Positions 56,812 through 64,000 of a DNA stretch of 64,000 bases are shown piece after piece (the stretch's first letter is position 1; the number at the start of each line of letters is the position of its first letter). The notes beneath the pieces were generated by a model. It worked only from the letters and a program-made list of their open reading frames with translations, was not told the origin of the DNA and did no database searches. The translations under genes and the position numbers were made by a program. Source of the stretch: Ralstonia soli (GTDB taxonomy: Bacteria; Pseudomonadota; Gammaproteobacteria; Burkholderiales; Burkholderiaceae); contig NZ_JAMXHT010000009.1 in assembly GCF_023955655.1 (NCBI RefSeq), positions 124,001 through 188,000 on the forward strand. The letters run 5' to 3'.

Positions 56812-58212
56812 ATGATGGAAGACACTACGGTGCAGGCCTCAGTGGAGGCCTCAGTGGAGACATTCCGCGCCCAGTTGCGTGGGGCGCTGATCGAGCCCGG
56901 CGATCCGTCCTACGATGCGGCCCGCCGCGTCTATAACGCAATGATCGACAAGCGGCCACGCTTCATCGCGCAGTGCGCGGACGTGGCCGACGTGATCGCG
57001 TCGGTCAACTTCGCGCGCGAGAACGACCTGCTTCTGGCGGTGCGCGGCGGCGCTCACAATGGCGGCGGCCTGGGTGTGTGCGATGACGGTCTGGTCATCG
57101 ACCTGGGCCGGCTGCGCGGCATTCGCGTCGATCCGGTCGCCCACACGGTGCGTGCCGAGGGCGGTTGCACCTGGGGCGATGTCGATCATGCGACGCACGC
57201 TTTCGGTCTGGCCACGCCGGCCGGCATCATCAGCACGACAGGCGTCGGCGGGCTCACCCTGGGTGGCGGTATCGGCCATCTGGCGCGGCGCTTCGGCCTG
57301 ACAATCGACAATCTGCTGTCGGTCGACGTCGTGCTCGCCGACGGCAGCTTTGTGACAGCCAGCGCGCATGCCAATGACGACCTGTTCTGGGCGGTGCGCG
57401 GCGGCGGCGGCAACTTCGGCGTTGTGACCTCGTTCGAGTTCCGCCTGCACGCACTGAGCCATATCGTCGGGGGCCCCACGCTGTGGTCGCTCGATCAGGC
57501 CGCAGAGGTGCTGCGCTGGTATCGCGACTTCATGCCGAAGGCGCCGCCCGAGCTGAATGGCTTTTTCGCGTTCCTCACCGTGCCGCCTGCGCCGCCGTTT
57601 CCGCCGGCACTGCATTTGCAGAAGATGTGCGGCGTGGTGTGGTGCTACTCAGGCGACCCCGCGGCGGCAGACGAGGCCTTCGCACCAGTGCGGGCGATGG
57701 AGCCCGCGTTGTACGGCGTCGGGACGATGCCTTATCCGATACTGCAAAGCGCCTTCGATGCGCTGTATCCGCCGGGTCTGCAGTGGTACTGGCGTGCCGA
57801 TTTCGTCAATGACCTGCCGGACGACGCCATTGCCCTGCATGTGGAACATGGCTCGCAACTGCCGACCATGCACTCGACGATGCACCTGTATCCGATCGAT
57901 GCCGCCGTGCATCGCATGGGGCGCAAGGAAACGCCGTTCGCCTACCGCGATTCGAAGTGGGCAGCCGTCATTGTTGGCGTGGACCCCGACCCAGCCCAGC
58001 GCGAGCGCATCACCAACTGGTGCAAGGGCTACTGGGATGCACTGCACCCGTATTCGGCAGGCGGCGCCTACGTGAACTTCATGATGGACGAAGGGCAGGA
58101 GCGCGTGCAGGCGACCTACCGCGACAACTACGCCCGGCTGGCCGCGATCAAGGCCCGATACGACCCGGGCAACCTGTTCCGCGTCAACCAGAACGTGCGG
58201 CCGGCGTCGTGA
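56812..58212 (+). CDS. FAD-binding (BBE-type) oxidoreductase
   Basis: A 466-aa flavoenzyme. The FAD_binding_4/PCMH domain has the flavin-linking His in VRGGAHNGGG (about residue 83) and the GVGGLTLGGGIGHLARRFGL loop; the C-terminal BBE part ends YDPGNLFRVNQNVRP. Such enzymes oxidise alcohols or sugars in a berberine-bridge-enzyme fold; the second Cys link of bicovalent members is absent, so FAD is probably held by His alone. Start ATG 56812 after AAGGAGG. It diverges from the DUF4242-LuxR pair, so it may be their target. A 12-base tandem duplication lies near the N-terminus (VQASVEASVE). Confidence 0.88.
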   Translation: MMEDTTVQASVEASVETFRAQLRGALIEPGDPSYDAARRVYNAMIDKRPRFIAQCADVADVIASVNFARENDLLLAVRGGAHNGGGLGVCDDGLVIDLGRLRGIRVDPVAHTVRAEGGCTWGDVDHATHAFGLATPAGIISTTGVGGLTLGGGIGHLARRFGLTIDNLLSVDVVLADGSFVTASAHANDDLFWAVRGGGGNFGVVTSFEFRLHALSHIVGGPTLWSLDQAAEVLRWYRDFMPKAPPELNGFFAFLTVPPAPPFPPALHLQKMCGVVWCYSGDPAAADEAFAPVRAMEPALYGVGTMPYPILQSAFDALYPPGLQWYWRADFVNDLPDDAIALHVEHGSQLPTMHSTMHLYPIDAAVHRMGRKETPFAYRDSKWAAVIVGVDPDPAQRERITNWCKGYWDALHPYSAGGAYVNFMMDEGQERVQATYRDNYARLAAIKARYDPGNLFRVNQNVRPAS

Positions 58213-58287
58213 GCGTGTCAGCCTTGGCAACTTGGCGGTATGAGCGTTGGCTGCAGGAAACCCATCCTGCAGGAAAGGAGGTGTGAA

Positions 58288-58530
58288 ATGGACAAGAGAC
58301 TGTGGACCCTCGCCGCGGCGATCGTCGCTGCGTTGGGTGCGACTGTGGCGCATGCCAGTGCCACGCGGGATATGTACACGGATGGCGCCGCCGCCATGGA
58401 GGCACGCAATCCCTACACCGATGGCGGACTTGCGACGAAATTCGACGTCTACGCAGACGGCGCAAAGGCCGGCAAGTTCGATTCCTATACCGACGGCACG
58501 CACGCGCCGATGACGGACTGCGCCCGCTAG
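58288..58530 (+). CDS. Exported YTDGA-repeat protein (copy 2)
   Basis: An 80-aa protein: a signal peptide ending TVAHA (residues 1-23), then four units near 12 residues: MYTDGAAAMEA, NPYTDGGLATK, VYADGAKAGKF and SYTDGTHAPM. It ends TDCAR with a lone Cys. A perfect AAAGGAGGTGTG ribosome site precedes ATG 58288, and a strong bidirectional terminator follows. It is a paralogue of the protein at 26133-26384 (same signal-peptide end, same repeat core, same single C-terminal Cys). It lies 75 bases after the FAD oxidase gene and could share its transcript. Confidence 0.8.
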   Translation: MDKRLWTLAAAIVAALGATVAHASATRDMYTDGAAAMEARNPYTDGGLATKFDVYADGAKAGKFDSYTDGTHAPMTDCAR

Positions 58531-58539
58531 CCTTTCGGC

Positions 58540-58581
58540 AAAAAAAAACCGCAGGCGCAAACCTGCGGTTTCTTTCTTTGA
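58540..58581. terminator. Bidirectional terminator
   Basis: AAACCGCAGG, CGCAAA loop, CCTGCGGTTT. It ends YTDGA copy 2 on plus (T-rich TTTCTTTCTTT) and the transport operon on minus (a run of eight T residues). Confidence 0.9.
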
Positions 58582-58596
58582 TGCGGTGCGAGGCGC

Positions 58597-59187
58597 TCAG
58601 GCCGCTTCCGGAAACACCGGCTCGCCCAGGTTCAGCATCAACCGGTTGGCCCACGCGAAGATCGCCACGGCGTGGATGAGGTCGAGGATCTCCGCATCCG
58701 TCAGCCCGGCGGCCTTGAGTGGTTTCAGGTCTTCGGCGCGCACATCGCCGGGGCGCAGCGTCAGGTCGATGGAGAACAGCGCGATGGCCCGTTCGCGCGC
58801 GTTCGTGCCGGCGGTGTGCGGGTCTTCGAAGACCTGCTTGATGACGTCGTTGCGCTTGGCCAGCTGCTCGAAGCGCTGGGCGTGAACGGAGGCGCAATAC
58901 ACACAGCCGTTCACACGTGATACCACCGCGCTGGCGAGTTCTCGTTCAGCGCGCGACAGGCCGCCGGGCGCATACATGATCGCGTTGAATGCAGCTGAGC
59001 GCTGACGCAGGATCTCCGGCTGGTGGACGAGGAAGCGGTAGTAGTCCGAGGTTTTCGCTTTCGGGTGGCTCTCTTCCAGCACGGCGATCTGCTCAGGCGT
59101 GGCGCGGTCCAGGTCGACCACATCGAGCCACGCATTCCATTCGAGCGATTCGTTGGTGAAGCCGTGGGCGCGGATGATCTCGGTCAT
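58597..59187 (-). CDS. AhpD/CMD-type peroxidase-related protein
   Basis: A 196-aa carboxymuconolactone-decarboxylase-family (AhpD-like) protein. The redox motif is Cys95-Val-Tyr-Cys98 with His102 (GCVYCASVHAQR). This is the pattern of the 'peroxidase-related enzyme' / alkylhydroperoxidase domain group, so thiol-dependent peroxide removal is likely. Its start overlaps the stop of the hydrolase/CMD gene by four bases (ATGA). It is last in the operon. A similarity to the Avi_7169-type family is my recollection, not something I could search. Confidence 0.88.
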   Translation of the reverse strand: MTEIIRAHGFTNESLEWNAWLDVVDLDRATPEQIAVLEESHPKAKTSDYYRFLVHQPEILRQRSAAFNAIMYAPGGLSRAERELASAVVSRVNGCVYCASVHAQRFEQLAKRNDVIKQVFEDPHTAGTNARERAIALFSIDLTLRPGDVRAEDLKPLKAAGLTDAEILDLIHAVAIFAWANRLMLNLGEPVFPEAA

Positions 59188-61106
59188 GCTGCGGTCTCCG
59201 TGGAGGCGGGGGAGGTGTTGGCCCCGTTCAGTGCATTCAATGCGCGCAGGCCGGCCACCAGCCGCGTCTGATACGACAGGAAGGCGATGAGTTGCGCGAG
59301 CGTGACGACGTCTGCGGTGGCGAGGCCGGCAGCGGGCAGGCGCAGCAGCGCATCACGGTCGCCTTCGATGGGGCGCTCGACCAGCGTGCGCGTGAAGGCG
59401 AGGATGGCGCGCAGGCGTGTGTCGGCCAGCGTGTCCACTGCGTCCACATCGCCGTGTTCGATGGCTTGCAGGGCGTCCGTGTCGACGGGCGTGTCGGCCA
59501 GACGCAGTCGGTAGTGCTCGGCCAGTTCGGGCGCGGGCGTCAGGCGGCAGGCGTAGAGCGCCACGAGCAGGCGCTCACCGAGCGTGAGGCCGGGCAGGGC
59601 TGCGTCGAACAACCCGTCATAGCTGCCTTGCGTGGCAGTGGCGACCTTCTCGCGGGTGTGGCGCAGCGCATGTGTGGTGCTGCCCTCGTCCAGACCGGCA
59701 ACGTGGTCGACCACATCTTGGGTGGGCGTGAAATCCATGGATGAAAGGCTCCGAGAATCGGGTACGGAGGCGCCGCGCGCAGCCACTGCGCTGGCGAGGA
59801 AACGTCGCACGGCGGCCCACGACTGCGCATCGGCGCGGGCATTGGCACGCGGCTCGCCACCGCCGGTGCTGATGCGACCAGACACCGGGTGCGCATAGAC
59901 GAGCTGCGTGGTCGGCACATACGGGAAGACGATGGCGTGGCCCGCGCCTTCGTAGTCGAAATGCTCAACGGGGTAGGGGTGGCGCACCTCGGCCAGCTTG
60001 GCGGTGACCATGCGCGAGTAGTCGCCCGAGGGCCACGAGCCATCGTCGGTGGCGGAGAGCAGCAGTACGGGCCCGCGCGCACGCTCGATGCGGATGCGCG
60101 CACGCGCCACGGCGTCGGGGTCCTGAAGTGCGGTGCGGATGGCGCGCTCATGCCGATGCGGCGCCGGGCCTTCGTCGAACGGCGCCCAGCTGGCGGTGCG
60201 ATTGCCTTCCCACAGATGCGGCAGCGGCTGGCCGCGATACAGCCACGTCGGGCCTTCGCGGCCGACGGCGGGGTCGGCGGCGTTCTGCCCGCTGTGCACC
60301 ACGGCCCCCGGTACGTAGCCGATCACCGCAGAGACCGCCTCGGGGAACGTCGCGCCCAGCAGCAGTGCCAACTCGCCACCGCGCGACTGGCCGCTCACCG
60401 CGACAAAGTCGTGCAGCGGTTCGACACGCTTGCGCAGCCAGGCGAGTGCTCGCTCGAAATACTCCAGCGGCGTGTTGGAGATGTAGTCCGACAACCCCGG
60501 CGCCTTGAAGTAGGCGAGCGCAAACGCAGCATAACCGTGGGAGGCATACAGCGCCGCGCGCGGCTCGTTGATGCCGCCACCCGAGCCATTCAGGATCAGC
60601 ACCGCCGGGCGGGGGCCCGGGTGCGCATACGGATCCGGAAGGTAGAGCGTGCCGACCAACCCTTCATCGCGCACCTCGTGACGTGTCACACCCGGCGCGG
60701 CGAGCCGCTGCACGAAGCTCGCGTGGACGGACTCGCCATTCGCCGTGGCTGTGAGCGTGGTCGTCAGCGGTTCGAACCCTGCTGCGGACAACGGCGGAAA
60801 CACCTCGCGCGCCTTGCCGTCTTCGGGGCGCTGGCTCCAGACCAGGCCCATGGCGCTGACGCCGCTGTAGTCGCTGATCCCATCGCCGGAGACAGGCGCA
60901 TCACGGGTCAGGTCGACGGTGCCTTGCGCGTCGGCTACGAATGCGGCGCGGGCATGCCAGAGTACGCCCGCATTTTTGTTACCTGCCCGATTTGTCTGCG
61001 CGACGATGCCGACCTGTGCGCCGGGCGCCAGCCCCGTCACGACGATCTGGCGCGATACGTCGATCAGGTCATCCGCCGGTGTAACGCTGAGCACGAAATT
61101 CCCCAT
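59184..61106 (-). CDS. Fused alpha/beta-hydrolase (acyl-CoA thioesterase/BAAT-type) and CMD-domain protein
   Basis: A 640-aa single frame. Residues 1-456 match the acyl-CoA thioester hydrolase/bile acid-CoA amino acid acyltransferase family. An N-terminal beta-sandwich comes first; the hydrolase core then carries nucleophile Ser241 in VSGQSRGGELALLLG, an acid in LLSATDDGSWPSGDY and His in DYEGAGHAIVFP. Residues 457-640 start with MDFTPTQDVVDHVAGL, a typical start for a separate CMD-domain protein, and have a helical AhpD-like fold without CxxC. Before that Met there is a CGGAG ribosome-like site, so two products are possible. No frameshift was seen. Confidence 0.85.
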   Translation of the reverse strand: MGNFVLSVTPADDLIDVSRQIVVTGLAPGAQVGIVAQTNRAGNKNAGVLWHARAAFVADAQGTVDLTRDAPVSGDGISDYSGVSAMGLVWSQRPEDGKAREVFPPLSAAGFEPLTTTLTATANGESVHASFVQRLAAPGVTRHEVRDEGLVGTLYLPDPYAHPGPRPAVLILNGSGGGINEPRAALYASHGYAAFALAYFKAPGLSDYISNTPLEYFERALAWLRKRVEPLHDFVAVSGQSRGGELALLLGATFPEAVSAVIGYVPGAVVHSGQNAADPAVGREGPTWLYRGQPLPHLWEGNRTASWAPFDEGPAPHRHERAIRTALQDPDAVARARIRIERARGPVLLLSATDDGSWPSGDYSRMVTAKLAEVRHPYPVEHFDYEGAGHAIVFPYVPTTQLVYAHPVSGRISTGGGEPRANARADAQSWAAVRRFLASAVAARGASVPDSRSLSSMDFTPTQDVVDHVAGLDEGSTTHALRHTREKVATATQGSYDGLFDAALPGLTLGERLLVALYACRLTPAPELAEHYRLRLADTPVDTDALQAIEHGDVDAVDTLADTRLRAILAFTRTLVERPIEGDRDALLRLPAAGLATADVVTLAQLIAFLSYQTRLVAGLRALNALNGANTSPASTETAA

Positions 61107-61113
61107 GGCGTGC

Positions 61114-62682
61114 TTACTTGCCGTCCTTGGTGACCATCTGCGCGGCCGTGCGGTCGCTGGTCATCGGGGTCACCTTCAGGCCCTTCTTGGCGGCCCACAC
61201 GTTCTGGTAGTGGTACAGCGGCACCACGCCCACGTCGTCCGACACCAGCTTGACCGAGTGGCGCAGGATGGCAGCGCGCTTCTCGGTGTTGAACTCTTCG
61301 GTGGAGGCGTTCAGCGCGTTGTCCACGGCCGGGTTGCTGTAGTGGCCCCAGTTGGACGCGCCCAGGCCTTTCTTGGTGTCGACGGTGGCCAGCACGTTGA
61401 CCAGCGCATAGCTCGCCTCGCCTGTGCCGTTGCCCCACGCCAGCATGCTCATCGCGTATTCATTCTTGTTGGCGCGGCCGGAGTAGACCGACCAGGGCAC
61501 CACCTCCACGCGCGCCTTCACGCCGATGCGCGTCCAGAACTGCGCCACCGCCTGCGCCGTTTCCGGGCCTTGCGGGTAGCGGTCGTTCGGCACGTGCATC
61601 ACCAGGTTGAAGCCCTGCGGGAAACCGGCCTCGGCCAGCAGCTTCTTCGCTTGCGCCGGGTCGTAGGCAATGTTCTTGACCTCGGGGTTGTAGCCGTAGG
61701 TGTCCGACGGCATCCACTGGTTGGCGACGGTGGCGGCACCTTGCAGGATGCGATCGACGATCGCCTTGCGATCAATCGCCAGCGACAGCGCCTGGCGTAC
61801 GCGCACATCCAGCAGCGGGTTGTTCGGCAGCGGCTTGCCGTCGTTGCCGGTGATGTACTGGTTTTCACCCTTGCGGAAGCTCGGCTGCAGCAGCATCACG
61901 CGCAGGCCGGGGTAGGCGAACACCTTTACGTTGGGTGACTGGCGCAGGCGCGCGAGGTCCGACACCGACACCTTGTCGATCACGTCCACCTCGCCCGAGA
62001 GCAGGTTGGCCGTGCGTGCAGCGGCGTTGTTGATGTAGCGGTAGTTGACCTTCTCCCAGATCTGCTTGCCGCCCCAGTAGTTGTCGTTGCGCGCCATCAC
62101 CACGCGGTCGCCGGGCACGTACGAGACAAACTTGTATGGGCCCGTACCCACCACGGCGCGGCCGGCGTTGTAGTCCTCGGTGGAAGACTTCTCGCCCACG
62201 TGCTTGCTGACGATGTGCACGGACGCCAGGTTCAGCGGCAGGTCCGGGTTCGGGATGTTCGTCTTGATGATGAGCGTGAGTGGGTCCTTGGCCGTGACGG
62301 ATTCCACCGTGCGCAGGTAGCCCGCGAAGGTCGCCACGCTGCCCGGCACGCTGCGCGCGCGCTGGTACGAGAAGATGACGTCATCCGCCGTGAACGGCTG
62401 GCCGTCGTGCCACTTCACGTTGGGGCGCAGCTTGAATTCCCACGTCTTCGGGTCCAGCGTCTTCCACGACAGTGCCAGGCCGGGCTGCAGCTTGTTCCAC
62501 TTGTTCTCGACCAGCAGATCCCAGAAGTGCACGTCGACGGAGCGATCGCCCGCGTGGTTGTTCAGTTGCGGATCCAGTGACGACAGCGGATCGGCAAAGG
62601 CAATGTTCAGCGTCTGCGCGCCCACCGCCCCAGCGGCAGCGAACAGGGCAACGGCAAGCGACGAGGCAAGGAGGCGTTTCAC
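61114..62682 (-). CDS. ABC transporter substrate-binding protein, family 5 (peptide-type)
   Basis: A 522-aa periplasmic protein: a signal peptide (to about residue 22, GAVGAQ), then SBP_bac_5 features (KLRPNVKWHDGQPFTADDVI, VMARNDNYWGGKQIW, DVRVRQALSLAIDRKAIVD). It delivers peptides or similar solutes such as oligopeptides, opines or nickel complexes to its ABC transporter. The start is GTG 62682 with AAGGAACC before it. The hydrolase/CMD gene follows after 7 bases. Membership in the KPN_01854-type family is suspected from its neighbours but unproven. Confidence 0.93.
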   Translation of the reverse strand: MKRLLASSLAVALFAAAGAVGAQTLNIAFADPLSSLDPQLNNHAGDRSVDVHFWDLLVENKWNKLQPGLALSWKTLDPKTWEFKLRPNVKWHDGQPFTADDVIFSYQRARSVPGSVATFAGYLRTVESVTAKDPLTLIIKTNIPNPDLPLNLASVHIVSKHVGEKSSTEDYNAGRAVVGTGPYKFVSYVPGDRVVMARNDNYWGGKQIWEKVNYRYINNAAARTANLLSGEVDVIDKVSVSDLARLRQSPNVKVFAYPGLRVMLLQPSFRKGENQYITGNDGKPLPNNPLLDVRVRQALSLAIDRKAIVDRILQGAATVANQWMPSDTYGYNPEVKNIAYDPAQAKKLLAEAGFPQGFNLVMHVPNDRYPQGPETAQAVAQFWTRIGVKARVEVVPWSVYSGRANKNEYAMSMLAWGNGTGEASYALVNVLATVDTKKGLGASNWGHYSNPAVDNALNASTEEFNTEKRAAILRHSVKLVSDDVGVVPLYHYQNVWAAKKGLKVTPMTSDRTAAQMVTKDGK

Positions 62683-62711
62683 AGTGGTTCCTTTTTTTGG
62701 GAATCGTTGGC

Positions 62712-63713
62712 TTATTGGAGGTCGTTCAAATGACAGGCGCTGATGTGATTGACCGCGATGCCTTTCAAGGTCGGCGTTTCGGTCTTGCAGCGCGGCATGG
62801 CGTGCGGACAGCGCGGGTGGAAATGGCAGCCGGTGGGCGGGTGCAGCGGGCTCGGCATCTCCCCCTGGATGGCCGTGAACGTTTTGTGCCGTGCCGACAG
62901 ACGCGGAATTTCCGCCAGCAGCGTCTGCGTGTACGGATGGTTCGGGTGGCGGAAGACTTCCTCCGCCGGCGCCGATTCCACCACGCGGCCCAGGTACATG
63001 ATCACCACGCGGTCTGACAGGTGCTCCACCACGCCCAGGTCGTGGCTGATGAAGAGGTAGGTCAGGTTGAGCTGCTCGCGCAGGTCCATGAACAGGTTCA
63101 GGATCTGCGCCTGGATCGACACGTCCAGCGCGGCCACCGCTTCATCGCAGACGAGCATCGACGGCTGCACCGCCAGCGCGCGTGCAATGCCGATGCGCTG
63201 CCGCTGGCCGCCGCTGAACTGGTGCGGGTAGCGGTCGCGCAGGGCGGGGTCCAGACCTGCGCGCTGCATCTGCGCGGCCACGTAGTCGGCAAAGTTGGCG
63301 CGGTCGGTCAGGCCGTGCACGCGCGCCGCCTCGCCGACGATCTCTTCCACGCGCAGACGCGGGTTGAGGCTGGCGTACGGGTCCTGGAAGATCATCTGGA
63401 TCTTCAGGCGGGCGGCGCGAGCTTCGTCGGCGGAAAGTTGTTCGACGGCCTTGCCGCTAACGAGCACCTCACCCGCCGATGGGGGCATCAGGCCCGCGGC
63501 AATCCGGCCGAGCGTGGATTTGCCGCAGCCCGATTCGCCGACCAGGCCAACGACTTCACCGGGCTGGATCGCGAGATCGACGCCATCCACGGCCCGCACC
63601 ACCGACGGTGGATGCGCTAGGCCGAAGCGTTGCAGCATGCGGTCGCCCGCGCCGCTCCTGCGATCGCCAAAGCGCTTGCTGACGTGCTTGAGTTCGACAA
63701 GAGGTGTGCTCAT
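62712..63713 (-). CDS. Peptide-type ABC transporter ATP-binding protein (DppF/OppF-like)
   Basis: A 333-aa ATPase. Walker A GESGCGKS is at 59-66; signature FSGGQRQRIGIARAL and Walker B MLVCDEAVAALD follow. The C-terminal oligopeptide/dipeptide domain has the Cys-rich end GCHFHPRCPHAMPRC that can hold an Fe-S cluster. Its start overlaps the stop of the preceding ATPase by four bases. Permease genes are expected beyond the right edge. Confidence 0.94.
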   Translation of the reverse strand: MSTPLVELKHVSKRFGDRRSGAGDRMLQRFGLAHPPSVVRAVDGVDLAIQPGEVVGLVGESGCGKSTLGRIAAGLMPPSAGEVLVSGKAVEQLSADEARAARLKIQMIFQDPYASLNPRLRVEEIVGEAARVHGLTDRANFADYVAAQMQRAGLDPALRDRYPHQFSGGQRQRIGIARALAVQPSMLVCDEAVAALDVSIQAQILNLFMDLREQLNLTYLFISHDLGVVEHLSDRVVIMYLGRVVESAPAEEVFRHPNHPYTQTLLAEIPRLSARHKTFTAIQGEMPSPLHPPTGCHFHPRCPHAMPRCKTETPTLKGIAVNHISACHLNDLQ

Positions 63714-64000
63714 GCAACCTCCTGCTGGTTGTGGCTTCCCGGCGCGTGCAGCGTGCCCGGATGGAAGCAGCGCACGAGGCGGTTCGGCATCGGTTGCGTG
63801 ATTTCAGGACGGACACCACAGACATCGGTGGCGCGCGGGCAGCGTGCCGCAAACGCGCAGCCCGCCGGCAGCGACAACAGGTTCGGCGTCATGCCCGGAA
63901 TCTGGCGCAGGCGCTGGCCGCGGCGGTTCTCGCTAGGCAGGCTGTCGATCAGGCCCATCGTGTAGGGGTGCAGCGGCGCATCGAGCACGGCATCCACTGG
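63710..64000 (-). CDS. Peptide-type ABC transporter ATP-binding protein (DppD/OppD-like), C-terminal part
   Basis: Open through the right edge, so the N-terminal two thirds are missing. The visible 96 residues are the C-terminal domain of OppD/DppD ATPases: HPYTMGLIDSLPSENRRGQR, then the Cys-rich CAFAARCPRATDVCG and RCFHPG. It overlaps the next ATPase by four bases. Confidence 0.9.
   Translation of the reverse strand, partial: PVDAVLDAPLHPYTMGLIDSLPSENRRGQRLRQIPGMTPNLLSLPAGCAFAARCPRATDVCGVRPEITQPMPNRLVRCFHPGTLHAPGSHNQQEVA

Overview
The window is about 65% GC and densely coded on both strands. It looks like a chromosome segment of a beta-proteobacterium of the Burkholderiaceae, most likely Ralstonia or a close relative. 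The best evidence is a long plus-strand chain of leuC-leuD-leuB-asd-fimV-truA-trpF-trpB-DNA methyltransferase-trpA-accD-folC-SPOR-cvpA-purF, an order I know from Ralstonia, Cupriavidus and Burkholderia. A phasin (PHB granules), a class I fumarase and an acetyl-CoA synthetase next to a VC_2705-type symporter fit the same group. The species cannot be fixed from this sequence alone.

Layout. 1-3.4 kb: end of the succinate dehydrogenase operon (sdhA 3' part, sdhB, sdhE) and citrate synthase gltA. 3.6-21.5 kb: the leu/asd/fimV/trp/acc/fol/pur chain. 21.5-23.4 kb: a NodIJ-like ABC exporter on the minus strand. 23.5-27.1 kb: small envelope or stress-type proteins (glycine-zipper lipoprotein, PRC-barrel, phasin, a 24-aa membrane peptide, a Pro/Tyr-rich exported protein, a YTDGA-repeat exported protein) and a GlcG/HbpS protein. 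27.3-32.1 kb: an iron-uptake block, hemP and tonB-exbB-exbD, each with a Fur-box-like site, with a BCCT transporter between them. 32.3-34.6 kb: a large protein with two AAA+ modules. 34.6-41 kb: DHCW cupin, dicarboxylate/amino-acid symporter, murI, fumarase, YqhA, EamA transporter. 41-46.7 kb: acs, symporter, chemoreceptor. 47.2-50.3 kb: an S15/CocE-type lipoprotein hydrolase, a small hypothetical gene and tRNA-Ser(GGA). 50.4-53.2 kb: a two-subunit molybdenum hydroxylase of the IorAB type. 53.2-58.5 kb: a LuxR-type AAA regulator with an N-terminal zinc ribbon, co-oriented with a DUF4242 gene and divergent from a BBE-type FAD oxidase, then a second YTDGA-repeat protein. 58.6-64 kb: a minus-strand operon of peptide-type ABC transporter parts, an unusual hydrolase/CMD fusion and an AhpD-like protein, running off the right edge.

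Functionally the left third is housekeeping (TCA cycle, Leu/Trp/Asp-family amino acids, fatty acid, folate and purine synthesis). The centre is iron acquisition and organic-acid or acetate use. The right third is accessory redox and uptake functions. I found no insertion sequence, prophage, CRISPR array or rRNA. The most interesting items are the hydrolase/CMD fusion inside an ABC-transporter operon, the two YTDGA-repeat secreted proteins, the double-AAA protein beside a Fur-like site, the methyltransferase inserted between trpB and trpA, and an EF-hand-like loop plus a coiled-coil insert in the symporter next to acs.
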